A stretch of 64,000 nt of DNA. Origin: Annona cherimola. Taxonomy: Eukaryota > Streptophyta > Magnoliopsida > Magnoliales > Annonaceae. The stretch is taken from contig CM059971.1 of NCBI GenBank assembly GCA_030490835.1, positions 99,042,595 to 99,106,594 on the forward strand, read 5' to 3'. A program made the translations under genes and the position numbers. Of the stretch, positions 11,541 through 24,524 are shown piece after piece. Under the pieces are notes generated by a model, which was not told the DNA's origin, ran no database searches, and saw nothing but the letters and a program-made list of their open reading frames with translations. Numbering within the stretch: the stretch's first letter is position 1; each line of letters begins with the position of its first letter.

Positions 11541-13396
11541 AGCGAGACTCTCTGGGCTTCACCCATAACTCTATGGGCTAAATTCTATGGGGCAGACCGC
11601 AGACGTGGCTTACTGGCTTTTAATGTGTTTGGACACGTCCTTTTAAATTGGGGCACGATCATTTGCGCAAATTGTCTCATTTGCCACCGGGCTAAAAATA
11701 TTATTTATATTTTTTAAATTTTATATAGTTATTAATATAGGTGTGTTTAATCTATAAATTAAAATTTATTATTTTTGAAAATGCGTATTGTTTATTTTGA
11801 ATTTTAAAATACAAAAGCATTTTAGACATTTTAATATATGCGATGGCATCACAAATAAGCAAGTACGTGATATTTTTTTTAAAATTTTTGATTTTTTCAT
11901 AAGTATTTTTAATCTATTTAACTCATATACAAAAATTTATCATTTTTACAGTATTTTATATATTTATTTTTATTTCTAAAATAAAATTTTTAAAGAGGGG
12001 AAATGACTTAATGCCCCCGGAATTGATGATTTTTAAAAACAAAAAATAAATATATACAAGTACTCTAAAATGGTAAATCTTAGTGGGAAAAAAAAAAGAT
12101 GCCGTCACACAAAATCATGGTCCAATTATTATGTGGGGGAGTATGAATGGACGTAGTTTACCGTGGCTACAATGCAGGCGCATGTTACCCTTGTGTGTAT
12201 AGTTCGATTCCTGCACACGCTGAATATGTATAGATTTTTTATGGTACACACGCTTAATATTTGGAAAACGTCTTTTTTTTTTCTAGAGATGTTTGGACAC
12301 CGTCTTTTTAAATTAATGCATAACATTGACATATGAAGCGACCCAAAAACCGTAGTCCTCCAAATTTGTCAGTCCTCAAAAAAGAATACATTGCATCAGA
12401 GGTGGTTAAAATTTTGAGATGTTTTGAGTTTCGACTGAAAATCTTGCATATTAGCTATCGTTAAAACGTGTCTTGTTTTAAGTGTACGGATCCAAATGAG
12501 CACAGACAGTTGCCTACTAGACTTGGATGTATTAGTCTCAGTAATCTCTTTCATCTGTACCATAGAGATTCAAACGAATTAGGGTCGTAAATTTGCTGTT
12601 GCTCTTGGCTGTTGTCGATGATACTTTTGCAACGTTGGTCATGGGACACTACGATCACCAGTGTGTCTTTTTTCATTCAGGACAAAGAAGATAGTTGAGG
12701 TACCTTGGGAATTGAAAATGTTAAACTAATTGACTAAGGACAGAGGTCAATTTCTAAATTAAGTTAAATTTTATGGATATATTTACAATTTTGACATTTG
12801 TTAAGGGAGGAGGCGCATTACTGGTTCAACTTTTTAAGGGTGTATTTGGTTGGAGGTAAAACTTTTGATGAAAAGTTTTAGAGAAAGAAGTTGTCAAATT
12901 GATAGAAAATGATGTGATATAATAGGGGTGATAATGAGGAGTAAAGAGAATAAAGTTAAAATAGATAGGTTAGTTTTATGGGTAGTTGTGTAGAAATGAT
13001 TGAAAAGTAGGGTAGTTTGTATAGAAAAATGTGAAAAAATAATTAAAAAATAGAGTAGTTATGAAAAGTGGAAAGTTTTGGGTTGAAAAATTTTAATTGA
13101 CAAGTTTTGGCCCCAAACAAACACACCCTAAGCATATATATGGGAAAAAGGACCATTTGGCTAGGACACCATCTTCTAGAAAATGAGCTTCCCTCTTAAT
13201 TGAGTCACCTAGATGTCCAACCTGCTTAAGATGCGTCTTTTAATTAGCATGACACTTCAGATGCTCTAATTAAGATATGGGATAAATGGAAGAAGAATAC
13301 ATCCTGTAAACGGTGGAATTGAATTAATCAGTAATAAATATACCTACGTTAAGCAAATTCCAAATCAGTTGCTACTATACAACAGTACATTTCGCA
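11541..13396. other. intergenic stretch between EMC5 and lipase genes
   Basis: No gene seen. At about 11690-12020 there is an AT-rich foldback whose interior (TGTGTTTAATCTATAAA, with TTTATTATTTTTG) resembles the core of MITE superfamily B and whose edges carry CCGGGC and CCCCCGG. A clear Tourist-like MITE follows at 12838-13128. Confidence 0.5.
12838..13128. mobile_element. Tourist-like MITE with TAA duplication
   Basis: Ends GGGTGTATTTGG and AAACACACCC, flanked on both sides by TAA (12835-12837 and 13129-13131), the target preferred by PIF/Harbinger elements. 291 bp, no coding. The interior matches the copies at 575 and 19972 (TTGTGTAGAAATGATTGAAA shared in this orientation with the latter). 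It lies about 270 bp downstream of the lipase stop codon. Confidence 0.8.
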
Positions 13397-16300
13397 TCAA
13401 TCAATCTTTGAGCTGTGTGTTGATTCAACATGGGGCGCGAGCGTTAGCGTTCCTATTGTGGTGGAGTTGACATAATCTCTGGGGCAGTGAGCAGAAAGCC
13501 CAGGGATGAGAAGCCCCACAATTCTGATCATTCTCAAAGTCCATCCTTCCCTGTAATCGGCTCCCCTTGTGTATCCGATGGTGAAGCTTCGCACTAGTTC
13601 CCACACTGCAATCAAATGTTTGGGGACGAACGACCAGAACGAGAAATAGTTCTTATTTGGCTCCTCACTCATCATCTGCTTCAAATTAATTGAAATTGGC
13701 AGTCATGAATATGTACGGAGAGATGCAATTAAGCAAAGATATACATTTGTATATGAGTGGGAAATCTTGAGAGAGAGAGAGAGAGAGAGAGCTTGATAAT
13801 ATTACCTTCCCTTCGTAAAAGCTGTTATAGTATAGACAGGTCCCAAAATGCTTAAACCAGAGCGTTTCATCATCGTATGGCACTCTAGGTACAATGTCAT
13901 TGCAATAAACAAACCTGAAATACTTCACCCCGTGCTTATTGAAGTGGTCCATCAAAAACTGCCCAAAATTTTCATTTCCTACCCTTGGTTGCCCAAACGT
14001 GTATAGCCCCTCCATCCTCTTCAGAACCTGCACCTCATCATGCACCGCTAAGACTGCCGGAAAGAGGACCGCCAGTGCACCACCCAAGCTGTGCCCCGTC
14101 ACCATGAACTTGGCATTCTCATTCTTTTCTAGCACCTCTCTCAGCCTCTTTCGAATGGCATAATAAGCGAATTTTCGTCCGTTTCCTTCCTCTCTGATCT
14201 CTTTTGGCCACCCGTTCTTCTGTAGCCCCAGGGCTTTCATGAAACCTGCATGCACCCTTCCCATGCGCTGGAGTTCGAGGAAAGAGAAGTCGAAGTCGGT
14301 TACCCAATCGTCGGCATTGAAGCTTTCAGTGCCTCTGAACGATATGACTATCAGCCCCGGAGCAGTTGAATTATCTATGAACATGAAGGCTTGCGTAGTG
14401 GATCGCTCTTGGAAATCTGTACAAAACTTCAAAATTCAGGTTCTGTCTGACACTGTAGTCACTTCTCTAATGGGCATGGCATGGTACCATATTTCGAGAA
14501 AACCAAGGCCATGAGGTCTGTAAAAATAAATTTCTTCTAATTAAGAAAAGGCGCATTTAATTAATTACGAGTCTATTGATTAGATGGATTTCTTAAAAAT
14601 AAACAATGATGTTAATCATACAATGAAAGCAGAATAAGATGAAGAAATAAATATTAATTGCAGCTACACATACACCTTTTTCCTGTAGTTGTTGTTTACC
14701 AATGTGTTTAAAATTTTTAAAGGGAAGTAATTCGTCGGAGACGTTTCATTTTTTCACAAAAGAGAAAATGTCTTAGTCTGGCCTCCATTTAAGACAATCT
14801 TGTAAAATCTATTTCTCTCTTGGAATGGTCTTCTATACATACTATCAAATGATTTTAATTTTGTGTTATATTATGGTAAAATTTTAAATTTACTGACAAA
14901 ATATGAATATTAGGCTTACGTCAAAAATGAATATTAAGTAGTTCAGATTTCACATAATCACTTTCTTTTATCAATATAACTCTGATTTTCATAGTCAAGT
15001 GAATTGAAACTACGATTTCAGATATTCACTTGAGTGAGCTGAAATCAAGCATTTCTACTTCTGAAAATGGGCAAATTTCATATATATCTATATATATACA
15101 CCCACAAATTTTATCCCTATTTCCATTTATACCCATACATTTTTAAAAATTTATTTCACACTCACGAATTTTTATCATAATTTCACTTATACTCACGATG
15201 TTAATGATTCGTTAACTGCGCAATTAGTCCCTTATAAAATAACAAATATGCCCAAGCTCTAGTGTAATTTAAGGTTGTTTTGTTTAAAGTTAAAGATTTA
15301 TTTTCAAATAATATATGATTTTATAGTTGTAGAGTTACTAAAAATTCATTATATCATAATTAGGAATGAACATATTCGTCATTTTCAAAGAGTTAACAAA
15401 CCCTTCATGAGTACGAGAGAAATTTTTAAAAATTCATGAATATAAATGGAATTATAGATAAAACTCGTGGGTATATAAAGAATTCACCTTCCTAAAAAAA
15501 TGAAAATGTTTTCAAATGAATCATTTTCTATGTTCAAAATCACAAATATTCAATCAAAATATATATATTTACGAAATGCTAAAAAATGCTTATCTATTAT
15601 AAAGAAGTTCTCAACAAAAGAATTTTCCTTGCATTCAATTGGACAAGTTTTTCTTTAGCACACTTTTTTCCTTTGAAATTGCTTTAGTGATGCAATATTA
15701 GAAAGACCAAGGGGCAGCCAACGTATACAGCCTAAGGTCACCCCCACTCCTTAAAATTACCAAAACATAATATGTATGACATATATGGACATAATAATGA
15801 ATTTATATATGATTCTCAGTTTCTCACCATTCCAGCAATCGTAGGACTCCACAAATTCCATCTGCACAGTTTGAGAAGGCATACTTCGTCAATTACATTT
15901 TTCATCACCCATATATGAAAACTATATATATTTTGGTGGTAACTACATACATATTTAAAGTACACACAATTCTCCATTATATCTTATTATCAAAAAAAAA
16001 AAATTTCTCCACTGGCAATAAAACTTACCTTCCCCCATACAAAAACTATATATATATATACATATATATTGGGAAATAATTCAGTGCATGCGACTGCACT
16101 GTGCAGTCCATGCACTGTGGGCCCCACTTGATCATAAATAGAAAATTCACCTCACCCATTATATTTAGAATTGTTCACTTTATTAGCATACCAATTTTCA
16201 TCCAAATCCAACATGTGTGTAGTCCCCATCTTAAAATGGTGTAAAATCAACGTAATAAAATAGTTTAATGTAAATATCAAGTTTAAAGTGATTTTTTCAA

Positions 16301-17079
16301 CATCTAAACCGCCTAAGTATGATTTATATATGGATAAATGATTGTATAAAATTTCATTACAATCTAATATGTGCGGGGTCCATTTTACAGCAGACTGCAC
16401 CGTAATTACGGTGTAGTCCGACTGCACAGGATCGGATCTCATATATATATACATATATATATGTTTGGATGGTAACCATAGACCCCCGATATAGTGCACC
16501 CAGATGCACTCAGGTTCAGTGCATTTGGATCTTTAACCCATATTTTAATTTTCTTAAAATTTTTCTATATGACTGTTAATTTAAATCTATTTAATGTGTA
16601 TCAAGTATTGCCTTTTTTGGGGATTTTTAAATATTTTTATTTTTCAAAATCAGTGGCATTTTTAAATTAATAGTTGTATAAAATTTTTTTAAAAATGGGT
16701 TAAATGCAAGTGTAAAGAATGACACCCGAGTAATTATATATATAGAAATATATTCCTGTGCAGCATCGCTGAAATGGACCCCACGTGATCATGAAATCAT
16801 GATCTACTTCACCCATTGTATTTAGAATAATGTATTCTATTACCATACCAATTTTCATCCCAATCAGATACTTTAAAGTTGTTATTTACATCAAACTATT
16901 TTATTACGTTGGATTTGTACCATTTTTAGATGGGGCCCATATACATATCTGATTGGGATGAAAATTGGTATGATAATAGAATATATTATTCTAAATACAA
17001 TGGGTGGAGTAGATCATGATTTCATGATCATGTGGGGCTCATTTTTGGGCCACTGCACCGGAACGCTGTACCGGAACAG

Positions 17080-17127
<48 letters not shown>

Positions 17128-18598
17128 ATAAAGACCGTATATATTTTTAAAGTAATGACGATTCTCCACTGTATTTTGGCAAGAAATCTTACCTTCCAAA
17201 GGTCTCTGACTGTGCTTTCAATGAACGTTTGATTTTCGTAGGCTAATTTGGCAGCCATCGCGGCAAGTGCACCAATATATCGCTCATCGCCATGCTTGAT
17301 GTCTTTGTCCAATCCCAGCCGTTCATCTAAATATCCAATGAACGACCGATAGCTAGCCGAGCCAGGTTCGGGGAGAACCACCCTCCCTGCACAGCATCAC
17401 CAAACTGAAGTTATTGTTGGCACCAGCGGGCTTCGATGGAGTTCGGGCGCATGAACGGCGGTGTTTGTGGGGTTTGCTAGGGTAGAAAGCTGACAAGTGA
17501 CAGCTACATGTGAAAGTGAAAGCTCAAAAGTCTCCCGCTCAAGTACTTTTTTCCAACTTGGAAAACTTTTTGGACGGTCGAGATATTCCTTTCTTTGCAG
17601 GTTAGGCCGGCGACCTACTGATGGGAACTAACCCAGGGTCATAAGGAGTCCTTTCTGTCGGCAGTGAAGAATTAGGACTTTTGCTAATGTAAAAGTTGTG
17701 GAAAATATGGTATTTGGTGGGTGTAGAAAATAAAATATTTTAAAAGTTGTGGGATTGATATGAAATGATAGTAGTAAAGTTGGAATAAATAAGTTTGTTA
17801 GAAAGTAGTTGGTAGGAAAAATGATTAGAATATAATGGTAGAAGTGAAAAAATATGATACTTGATTGATGAATGATGTGCCTTGAAACCCGTGCTTTCAC
17901 AAATTTACTCCCATATTTACCGTATGAGATTACCAAACGTCCCCTAAAGCGGTGATGCACGAGTGCCGTTGATACGGCGCACGGGGGATTAAAACCAGGA
18001 TTATAACAGTGGCATCGAAAAATGGCGCTTTGGAATTGATACTTAGGTGGGAGGTGCATGCGTGGAAGGAACTCATAGTGTGGGTTAACAAAAAAATTAT
18101 TTTATTTATTTATCTATTTATTGCCAGTCCTTAGCGGACTGTTCACTCTATGTTTGGGATCTACAATGAACCCAAAAAATGGGAAAATGTAATAAAAAAT
18201 AAATTTTATGAATGCATTTCGTGTTTGGATGAATGAACAACTTAAATTAAATACACATTTTGATGACGCTATTTATTATATTATTTGCTACAATCTAATG
18301 TAATATATGCGGCTAGACACCATATATTATATATACTCCAGTCTTCAAATAGATTTTACATCTTACGTGAAAACGGATTGTGGCGAAATAGGTAGGCCCT
18401 ATCGTTCCATCAATATTAATTGGCTTAGTGGACAAGGCTGTCCTCCACTCGCTTCCACGTCAAGGATCTTCTTTCACTGAAGTTTCCAATTGGATATCGT
18501 TATAGATTGATTAGACAGCGATGAAATTGGTAATGATAACGCTAATGACAATATCTTAATGTAGGTCCAATATTTATTTTAATGGAATGATAGACTTG

Positions 18599-18635
<37 letters not shown>

Positions 18636-21236
18636 GATTCTGTTCCGGTGCAGCGTCACTGCACCGGAACAGCGGTGCAGTGGCCCCAAAATGGGCCCTA
18701 CATGATCATGAAATCATGATCTACTCCACCCATTGTATTTAGAATAATGTATTCTATTACCATACCAATTTTCATCCCAATCAGATACTTTAAAGTTGTT
18801 ATTTACATCAAACTATTTTATTACGTTGGATTTGTACCATTTTCAGATGGGGCCCATATACATATCTGATTGGGATGAAAATTGGTGTGGTAATAGAATA
18901 AATTATTCTAAATACAATGGGTGGAGTAGATCATGATTTCATGATCATGTGGGGCCCATTTTGGGCCCACTGTACCGCTGTTCCGGTATATATATATATA
19001 TATATGTATATGTATATATATATATATGTATATGTATGAGTAATGGAGAAGCTGCGTACCACCGTCCATGCATGATCTTGACACGAGGAAAACTTACAAT
19101 TGCATTCGATCCATATATAGAAACAAGGCCAATTTATACATGGACAGATCATCTGATTTGGACATGATGTATGACCGAATCCGATAGTCATGCAAAAACA
19201 GAAGCAATAATAAAATATTATAACCGCAATATATAGAATTATACATGATCGATGTCAATCACCCTACGGTTTGGTTGACTAGGATCCCATGATTTGATTA
19301 TGGTCGAGTCGTTTTATTTATTGGAATACAATACTCATTTCTAGGCGCAAACGTGGCCTTTTGACCTGGATCGTGCATTTCTTATTAGTCCATCAACCGT
19401 AGGGAATTGTAATTAGCTGTTTTTCTTTTCCTTGAAGTCTGCCTCTTGTGAATGATACTTTCTTGAATCTTCTCAAAACGAGAAAGTAGGGTCCATCTAG
19501 TAGTGATCAACGGCTTAGGAAGAAAAGAAACGAAAAGAAGTAAGCAGTTGTGTTGCTTGGTGCAAATGCAACGTTTTATCTTTCTCCCCAATTACGTTCC
19601 ACAAAGACTCTGTCCTCTTAGATTTGTATAATTGAATCTTAGTGCTTTCTCAGAGGCAAGAATCAAAACCATGATCTTCGCCAATTCAGGTCACATGCGT
19701 ATGAACTTGGCAAGGAAGATTGCCCCATAGCAGATCTCTCACTACACGGATTTCTATCGAAGGAGGACTCTGCTTTTGGCATGCTTTTTCTAATACAACG
19801 GAGAACATCATCACGAAGATATCAACAAAAGTAGTACTTTACCTACTGATGGTGAATTAATGACAAAGAAATCGATCTCACGTTCTAGCCACACACAATT
19901 AAGCCTTTTGTATGCTAAGGCATTGTGGTCAGTTAATTATGACAATGAGAAGTCAAAACGGGAGAGATTTAGAGTGTGTTTGGGAATGGATAAATAGGGG
20001 TAATATGAGGAATAAATAGGATAAAGTTGAAATAGATAGGTTTGTCGTATTGGTAGTTGTGTAGAAATGATTGAAAAGTAGGGTAGTTGTATAGAAAAAA
20101 TATGAAGAAATAATTAAAAAATAGGATAGTTGTGGAGAGTGAAAAGTTTTAGATTGAAAAATTTTAAATTGACAACTTTTGTTATTACCAAACACACCCT
20201 TAAATTGAAAAAAATGATGAGATTGCTGCGTCTGCGTGTTGGATTCTCTACCTAAAAATCACAGGGACATGGAAATACATGCAATTAATGCTCCGTCATT
20301 TCCTTTTTTCCGAAGGAAATGCAGGCCAGTGCACGCGGGAAGAACTTACAATAGCATAGTTGAATCACCAGGCAAATTAATATATCAAATGAAAGATAAT
20401 GATTTAAACATGTATATATTCTGAGATTTTTATTTTTAATATTATATAGGCCCATATTAATCTTTATATATACTAAAATAATGGGGTGAAACTGTTAATT
20501 TTTGAAACTAAAAGCTTAAAAATTATAATTTTTAGTATATAAGAAGATTACATATGAGCCTACATAAATATGAGAAAAAATTACACTAAAAAAATTGCAA
20601 AAATTAAAAGATGCTTAAAACACCTATATGCATTGAGTCTTGGTATCTGCATTTGCATTGAATCATTATCTTTAAAGAATTGCACAAATATAGCATTATT
20701 GTTTTTTTAATGTAAAAATATAGTGTTATTGTTAATTATCTAACTAAAATGCAGTATTTTGTAATGGTGCGAAATTTGGTTGTTGCGTACAAGAAATCAG
20801 AGGCAACGCAAGGTGCGTATATACGTGTGCGCTCGCTGCGCGCATCATCATAAGCAGGTAGATATTATGTATTCATATATAAATATAAAGATATGGAAGA
20901 AAGAAGTGCACTGATATTATGATCACCTTGAAGTTGATTTCGTATGAGTGTATGGAAATCTTTGTTTTGGGAAAGAAGGTTGAGCCACCACTCGACTGCA
21001 GATCCAAAGCGCTCCATGAAATTTTTGGTGCGAAGGAGAAATACTTGGACCGCTAGGGAGACGCAGATCAACCATCGACGCTTGAGTCCGGTTAACTCCG
21101 TACCTTCCGGGCACTCCAAGAATCTGTTGTTTTCCACCTTATTTGACAGCAAGAGACGGAGGATATCGCCAAAACTTCCATCCTCCGGCTTAAGAACCAA
21201 ATAATCAACATAAAAGCTTGAATCAATATCGTCCAT
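13397..21236 (-). CDS. OBL1: triacylglycerol lipase, class 3, oil-body lipase type
   Basis: Five exons on the minus strand: 20927-21236, 17193-17386, 15828-15861, 13806-14416 and 13397-13675. They total 1428 nt (475 aa plus TGA), with GT-AG borders and consistent phases. The N-terminal part has a hydrophobic stretch (WLICVSLAVQVFLL, residues 55-68), as expected for lipid-droplet or ER anchoring in OBL lipases. The alpha/beta hydrolase core starts near residue 180. The nucleophile elbow is GHSLGG with Ser289. Asp353 lies in YCNDIVPRVP and His446 in SAHCPRDYVN, so the catalytic triad is complete. Plant OBL lipases hydrolyse tri-, di- and monoacylglycerols at oil bodies in seeds and pollen tubes. 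Length is normal and no break was found. Introns 1 and 2 carry several MITEs; exon 3 is only 34 nt. Confidence 0.93.
13769..13791. repeat. (GA)n microsatellite in lipase intron 4
   Basis: A GA run lies within the 130-bp intron 4 (13676-13805), close to its 5' splice site; on the transcript strand it reads as a CU tract. Confidence 0.9.
15068..15490. mobile_element. candidate foldback element in lipase intron 3
   Basis: The left side carries TATACACCCACAAATTTTAT and the right side the inverse sense ATAAAACTCGTGGGTATATA, with further inverted similarity inward (TCATTTATACTCAC / ATGAATATAAATGG). About 420 bp, AT-rich, no coding. The exact ends and target duplication are unclear. Confidence 0.5.
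15970..16011 (+). mobile_element. possible poly-A micro-insertion in lipase intron 2-3 region
   Basis: TTCTCCA at 15970-15976 recurs at 16005-16011. Between them lies TTATATCTTATTATC plus an A-run, ending in the same TTATC-A motif as other micro-insertions. The repeat is only 7 bp, so chance is possible. Confidence 0.35.
16078..16440. mobile_element. superfamily-A MITE with GACTGCAC-type termini, lipase intron 2
   Basis: The left part reads CAGTGCATGCGACTGCAC and the right part has GTAGTCCGACTGCAC, with inverted relations inward. The interior contains AACGTAATAAAATAGTTT, the inverse of the AAACTATTTTATTACGTT block in the CTGTTCCGG copies. About 360 bp, flanked by TA-rich runs. No coding potential beyond a chance 115-codon ORF spanning it. 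Confidence 0.65.
16490..16735. mobile_element. superfamily-B-like MITE, lipase intron 2
   Basis: About 245 bp begins near CACCCAGATGCACTCAGG and ends near AAGAATGACACCCGAG. The interior has TTTTCAAAATCAGTGGCATT, the block seen in the 35814 and 43.6-kb elements. The ends are weak inverted repeats. It lies directly between two superfamily-A copies. Confidence 0.5.
16750..17081. mobile_element. superfamily-A MITE, lipase intron 2
   Basis: The arm CATTGTATTTAGAATAATG near 16815 recurs inverted near 16990; the right end carries ACTGCACCGGAACG and CCGGAACAGC. About 330 bp, almost wholly foldback, next to a TA run at 17086. On the lipase pre-mRNA it could form a hairpin with arms of about 150 nt. 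Confidence 0.75.
17086..17125. repeat. (TA)n microsatellite
   Basis: An uninterrupted TA run next to a superfamily-A MITE, 68 bp from the splice donor of lipase exon 2. Confidence 0.9.
18600..18632. repeat. (TA)n microsatellite
   Basis: A TA run that flanks the left end of the MITE at 18639. The same sequence continues on the MITE's right side from about 18987, consistent with insertion into a TA microsatellite. Confidence 0.9.
18639..18987. mobile_element. superfamily-A MITE (CTGTTCCGG termini), lipase intron 1
   Basis: Begins TCTGTTCCGGTGCAG and ends GTACCGCTGTTCCGG, with TA repeats on both sides. Arms containing TAGAATAATGTATTC and its inverse span most of the 349 bp. It is the cleanest copy of this family in the window. 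Short ORFs across it are inverted-repeat artefacts. Confidence 0.8.
19972..20199. mobile_element. Tourist-like MITE with TTA duplication, lipase intron 1
   Basis: Ends GAGTGTGTTTGGG and CCAAACACACCC, flanked by TTA (19969-19971 and 20200-20202). 228 bp and AT-rich. It is a shorter relative of the 12838 copy. Confidence 0.8.
20686..20733 (-). mobile_element. possible micro-insertion (poly-T orientation)
   Basis: AAATATAGCATTATTGTT at 20686-20703 recurs with two differences at 20716-20733. The 12-bp insert TTTTTAATGTAA would be an A-tailed insert on the minus strand. A simple slippage duplication cannot be excluded. Confidence 0.35.
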
Positions 21237-21248
21237 GTTCAGCTACTT

Positions 21249-21258
21249 GAGATTGAGA

Positions 21259-21324
<66 letters not shown>

Positions 21325-21330
21325 GAGAAG
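21249..21330. repeat. interrupted (GA)n tract in the lipase 5' leader
   Basis: About 80 bp of GA repeats with GATGA interruptions lie just upstream of the lipase ATG (21236). On the transcript strand this is a CU-rich leader or promoter tract, a common plant feature. Confidence 0.85.
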
Positions 21331-22367
21331 TCTGCTACGCACTTGGATTCATAGCTCCAAATAGCTTACAAGTTAAAATGCCTTCCCAGAAATACACGTT
21401 TTGGCCTGTTTTCCACGAGACTCACGGAAACGGTATTTTTTATTTTTTCAATGAAGATGGGTTAATATAAAACACGGGCTTTTTTGCACTGGGTGAAATG
21501 GAGGAAAAAGCTTCTGGAACTTCAATTTCCGTTTCGGCAATGTTTGTTAACACATTTGCCCATTCATTCAGTCTTTTCAAAGAAAGATAACTATTGTTTC
21601 TCAATTTATCTCTAAAATATTATCTTATCTTTTGCTTGTGTTTTACATGACTGACATTTATTCACATCGATCCACTCATACAAGAAACTGTAAACAGAAT
21701 TTTTCCGTAATTCCAATTAGCTGTCAGTTTAAAGAAGAAGGACGAAAGAAGGATGTTGCAGATATAAAATTAGCTTGCAAATCTTTCTTTCAGAAAAAAA
21801 AAAGGAAGAAGAAGAAGAAAGATGCTGAAGATAAAGTCTTGGGGTGGGTGCACTTCGGATCCCATTAAATTGGGCTGGAGTCGAAATAACTTTCCATAAA
21901 AATATAAATTTTAAACCGTTTTTTACTTCCCTGCTGATCATTTAGTAGTCATTTGCGTCCCGGCAGGAATGATAATTTATTATTATTTTTTTTATAAAAC
22001 TATTATGGCAGTATATAAGTTATAAACTAAGGTTTATTATCATTTCAAGAGGTTGAAAGAAAGAATGATAAAACTTGTTTTCTAGATTATATACGCTTAC
22101 TAAGATAATTTTATAATTGTACAAAAAGATAATTTTATAAGAAAACAAAAAAAGAAATTTCTAACAAATCATGGCCCTTTTAGTTTAACTTTAGCAATAT
22201 TTCTAATTAGAACCTCAATTAATCCAACTCTTTAACCCAAATGTATATGTTACATTTTTTAAAATTTGTACTTTAAATTTTATTTTAAGAAGTATGCTGA
22301 TTTTAAATGAAATTTATTTAACTATAACCTAACAATTTAATTTTTTAAAATTGTAAAGCATATATAA

Positions 22368-22416
22368 GTAGTGATGTATAGATTCCATAAAAAAAAAAAA
22401 GTAGTGACATATAGAT
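22368..22416 (+). mobile_element. poly-A micro-insertion with 16-bp direct repeat
   Basis: GTAGTGATGTATAGAT (22368-22383) recurs as GTAGTGACATATAGAT (22401-22416), 14 of 16 matching. The insert is TCCAT plus an A-run. Confidence 0.6.
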
Positions 22417-23125
22417 GTTTTTCCTTGATAGCTTTTCTAAATTTTTTAGTTATATCAAATGCATAATATGAGTAAAATTTCTAAAAGCCTTGTATAAATT
22501 ATAAATAATTATTCTAGCAATTCATATTTAAATGTAATCTAAGAAATCCAATGGAGTGTAAAACGTGCAATTGCAACATACACTTATATCTACTCACATG
22601 TGTATTATACCTTTGTACCATAACTAGCATTTACAAAACTGTTATGTTGAAATTTAAATTTAAATTTCAAGTTTTAAATCCTATCCAACTTTATTTCTGA
22701 TTGTAGTATTATGTTAAACCTACCTCTTTCAATCTGCATTCGGAAAAAAGAAAAAGGAAAAAAAAAAAAAGGGGGGCCGGGGTGGGGACCCCATCCTGAA
22801 AGCCGAGTTAAATTGGCGGGGGCTTGGGCTGAATGAAGTTATGTCTGCACTTCCTTTCGAGTGATCAGTTGAATAAGCGAATGCGATCAGGTAACGTTTT
22901 TACTTGATTATACTTGTATTAGATGATGTGGTGGGTTTGCCTCTTTGGAGTTGAACAAGTATTTGGAGCCCATTCCCCGTTGCTGCATCGTTGAAATGGT
23001 TCTTGGGTAGGTGAACTACTAAATTAATTTTCATTTGATCAGTGCTTGTAGGTGGGTTCCATGGCACATCTATTTGTTAGGGCTGGACTGCTCTGCCCTT
23101 CTGACGCATTCTCCGTTCATCTGCG

Positions 23126-23174
23126 TCTAGGTCAATAGTTTCATAAAAAAAAAAAAAAAAATCTAGGTCAATAG
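23126..23174 (+). mobile_element. poly-A micro-insertion with 13-bp direct repeat
   Basis: TCTAGGTCAATAG at 23126-23138 is repeated exactly at 23162-23174. The 23-bp insert is TTTCAT followed only by A residues. Confidence 0.7.
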
Positions 23175-24524
23175 AGACAAAACGCGTTATTATTTGTTAA
23201 TTAATAAATTGAACCACGACGACGTCCTGATCATCTAATTGAATGAAATGGGATGAGACTTAGGTAAAAAAGGTTTATTGTACATTTAAAAATTATGTTG
23301 AAATGAAAAGGTAATATTAAAAATTTTAAAAATGAAGAAATTCATCTCATTCTCGCCGTATTCCATGAAATGAAACGATGCTGACCAGTCTTCATGGGCC
23401 AAGTCCAGAGGCATGTTCCGGTCGCGTTCTTGAGCTTCCCACGTCCAAACATCATAGGCCAGTCCCCAAAATGCTGGAAACCAGGCCAAAATCGTCCAGA
23501 AATTAAAAGACTGCGTCTCCACATATAATCAAATTTAAGCTTTTCAAATTCTCAAGAAAACGTAGAAATCGATCCAGGTGGATAGCATGATGGTAGAGTT
23601 AATCTTAACAGCGTAACTGCGCAACCCTTGACAGGTTCTCTAGATTGACGTCAGCTCCACCGTAGCGATGACATAATAATATGAAACGTCAACATGGAAA
23701 ACCCATGTCTACACAAATTTCCATTGCAGCTACATTATTTTTCAATGGAAGTCTATGTCAATGGCTTATGTCTTGCACCCCACGTTCGGTTTGGTAGGTG
23801 CTCTTTACCCATCATCTTTTGTGATTCTTGCGTCGTTCTCTGATGGAGACAGACCGTGGGCAAGCAAGCCCAATCAACGTGGGTCGATCAACTCATGAGC
23901 CCACCTCCCGCTCAACCCAAGGATAGTCCAATGGGGGGTATGGATCCCTTCACTTGCAAAGATTGTTCTAGACAATTCATACAGGCGCAGGGAGCGGCTT
24001 AATTGATTGGAAGCCAAAAAAAAGGTCATTCTCCTGGTTATCTTCTTTGGACAGGGAATAATGTATTGTTGTATATATTCGAGGTGAGTAGAGCCAGCTA
24101 GCAATAGCAAGTCCTTGAACTCGAAAATCAATTTCTCACATTCTGGCAGTCGCATTTTCAGATGTGGGCGTGGTTGACACATGGTAGGGTCCGTGGGATC
24201 AGTACTTCATGTGTGGCAGGGTCCATCAAATCGACCTGGTTCAGTATGGTACGGAGCGGAGTCCTGACCACATCGCATTTCTTGAAGAAAGGAATCACAT
24301 CACTCAGACACTCGTTTTTCTGCCATGGACAACAAAGAATGACTGCAGACTACAGAGCTTGCCGTTGTCTTCCATCACCGTCCATTGTCGATCTAGGCCG
24401 TTCAACTCATTCTGGGCCATTAATTAGATTTCCTCCCAACAAATCCTTGAAAACTTGGCCAGCCGTTAATTGAATTACCCATAAATAAGCAGCGGCATTT
24501 ATGGTCGAGATAAAAAAAAAATTA

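Noticed and set aside
14239..14514. 91-codon plus-strand ORF
   Set aside because: Antisense shadow of lipase exon 4.
16152..16499. 115-codon minus-strand ORF
   Set aside because: Lies across inverted-repeat MITE sequence; related MITE copies do not keep it open.
17628..18059. 143-codon minus-strand ORF beside lipase exon 2
   Set aside because: Composition is low-complexity (Phe/Ile/His/Tyr-rich) and the span overlaps a MITE-like AT-rich segment; no domain recognised.
24162..24473. 103-codon plus-strand ORF in unique sequence
   Set aside because: No domain, motif or splice context; an opposite-strand ORF of similar length abuts it, suggesting chance in locally GC-richer DNA.
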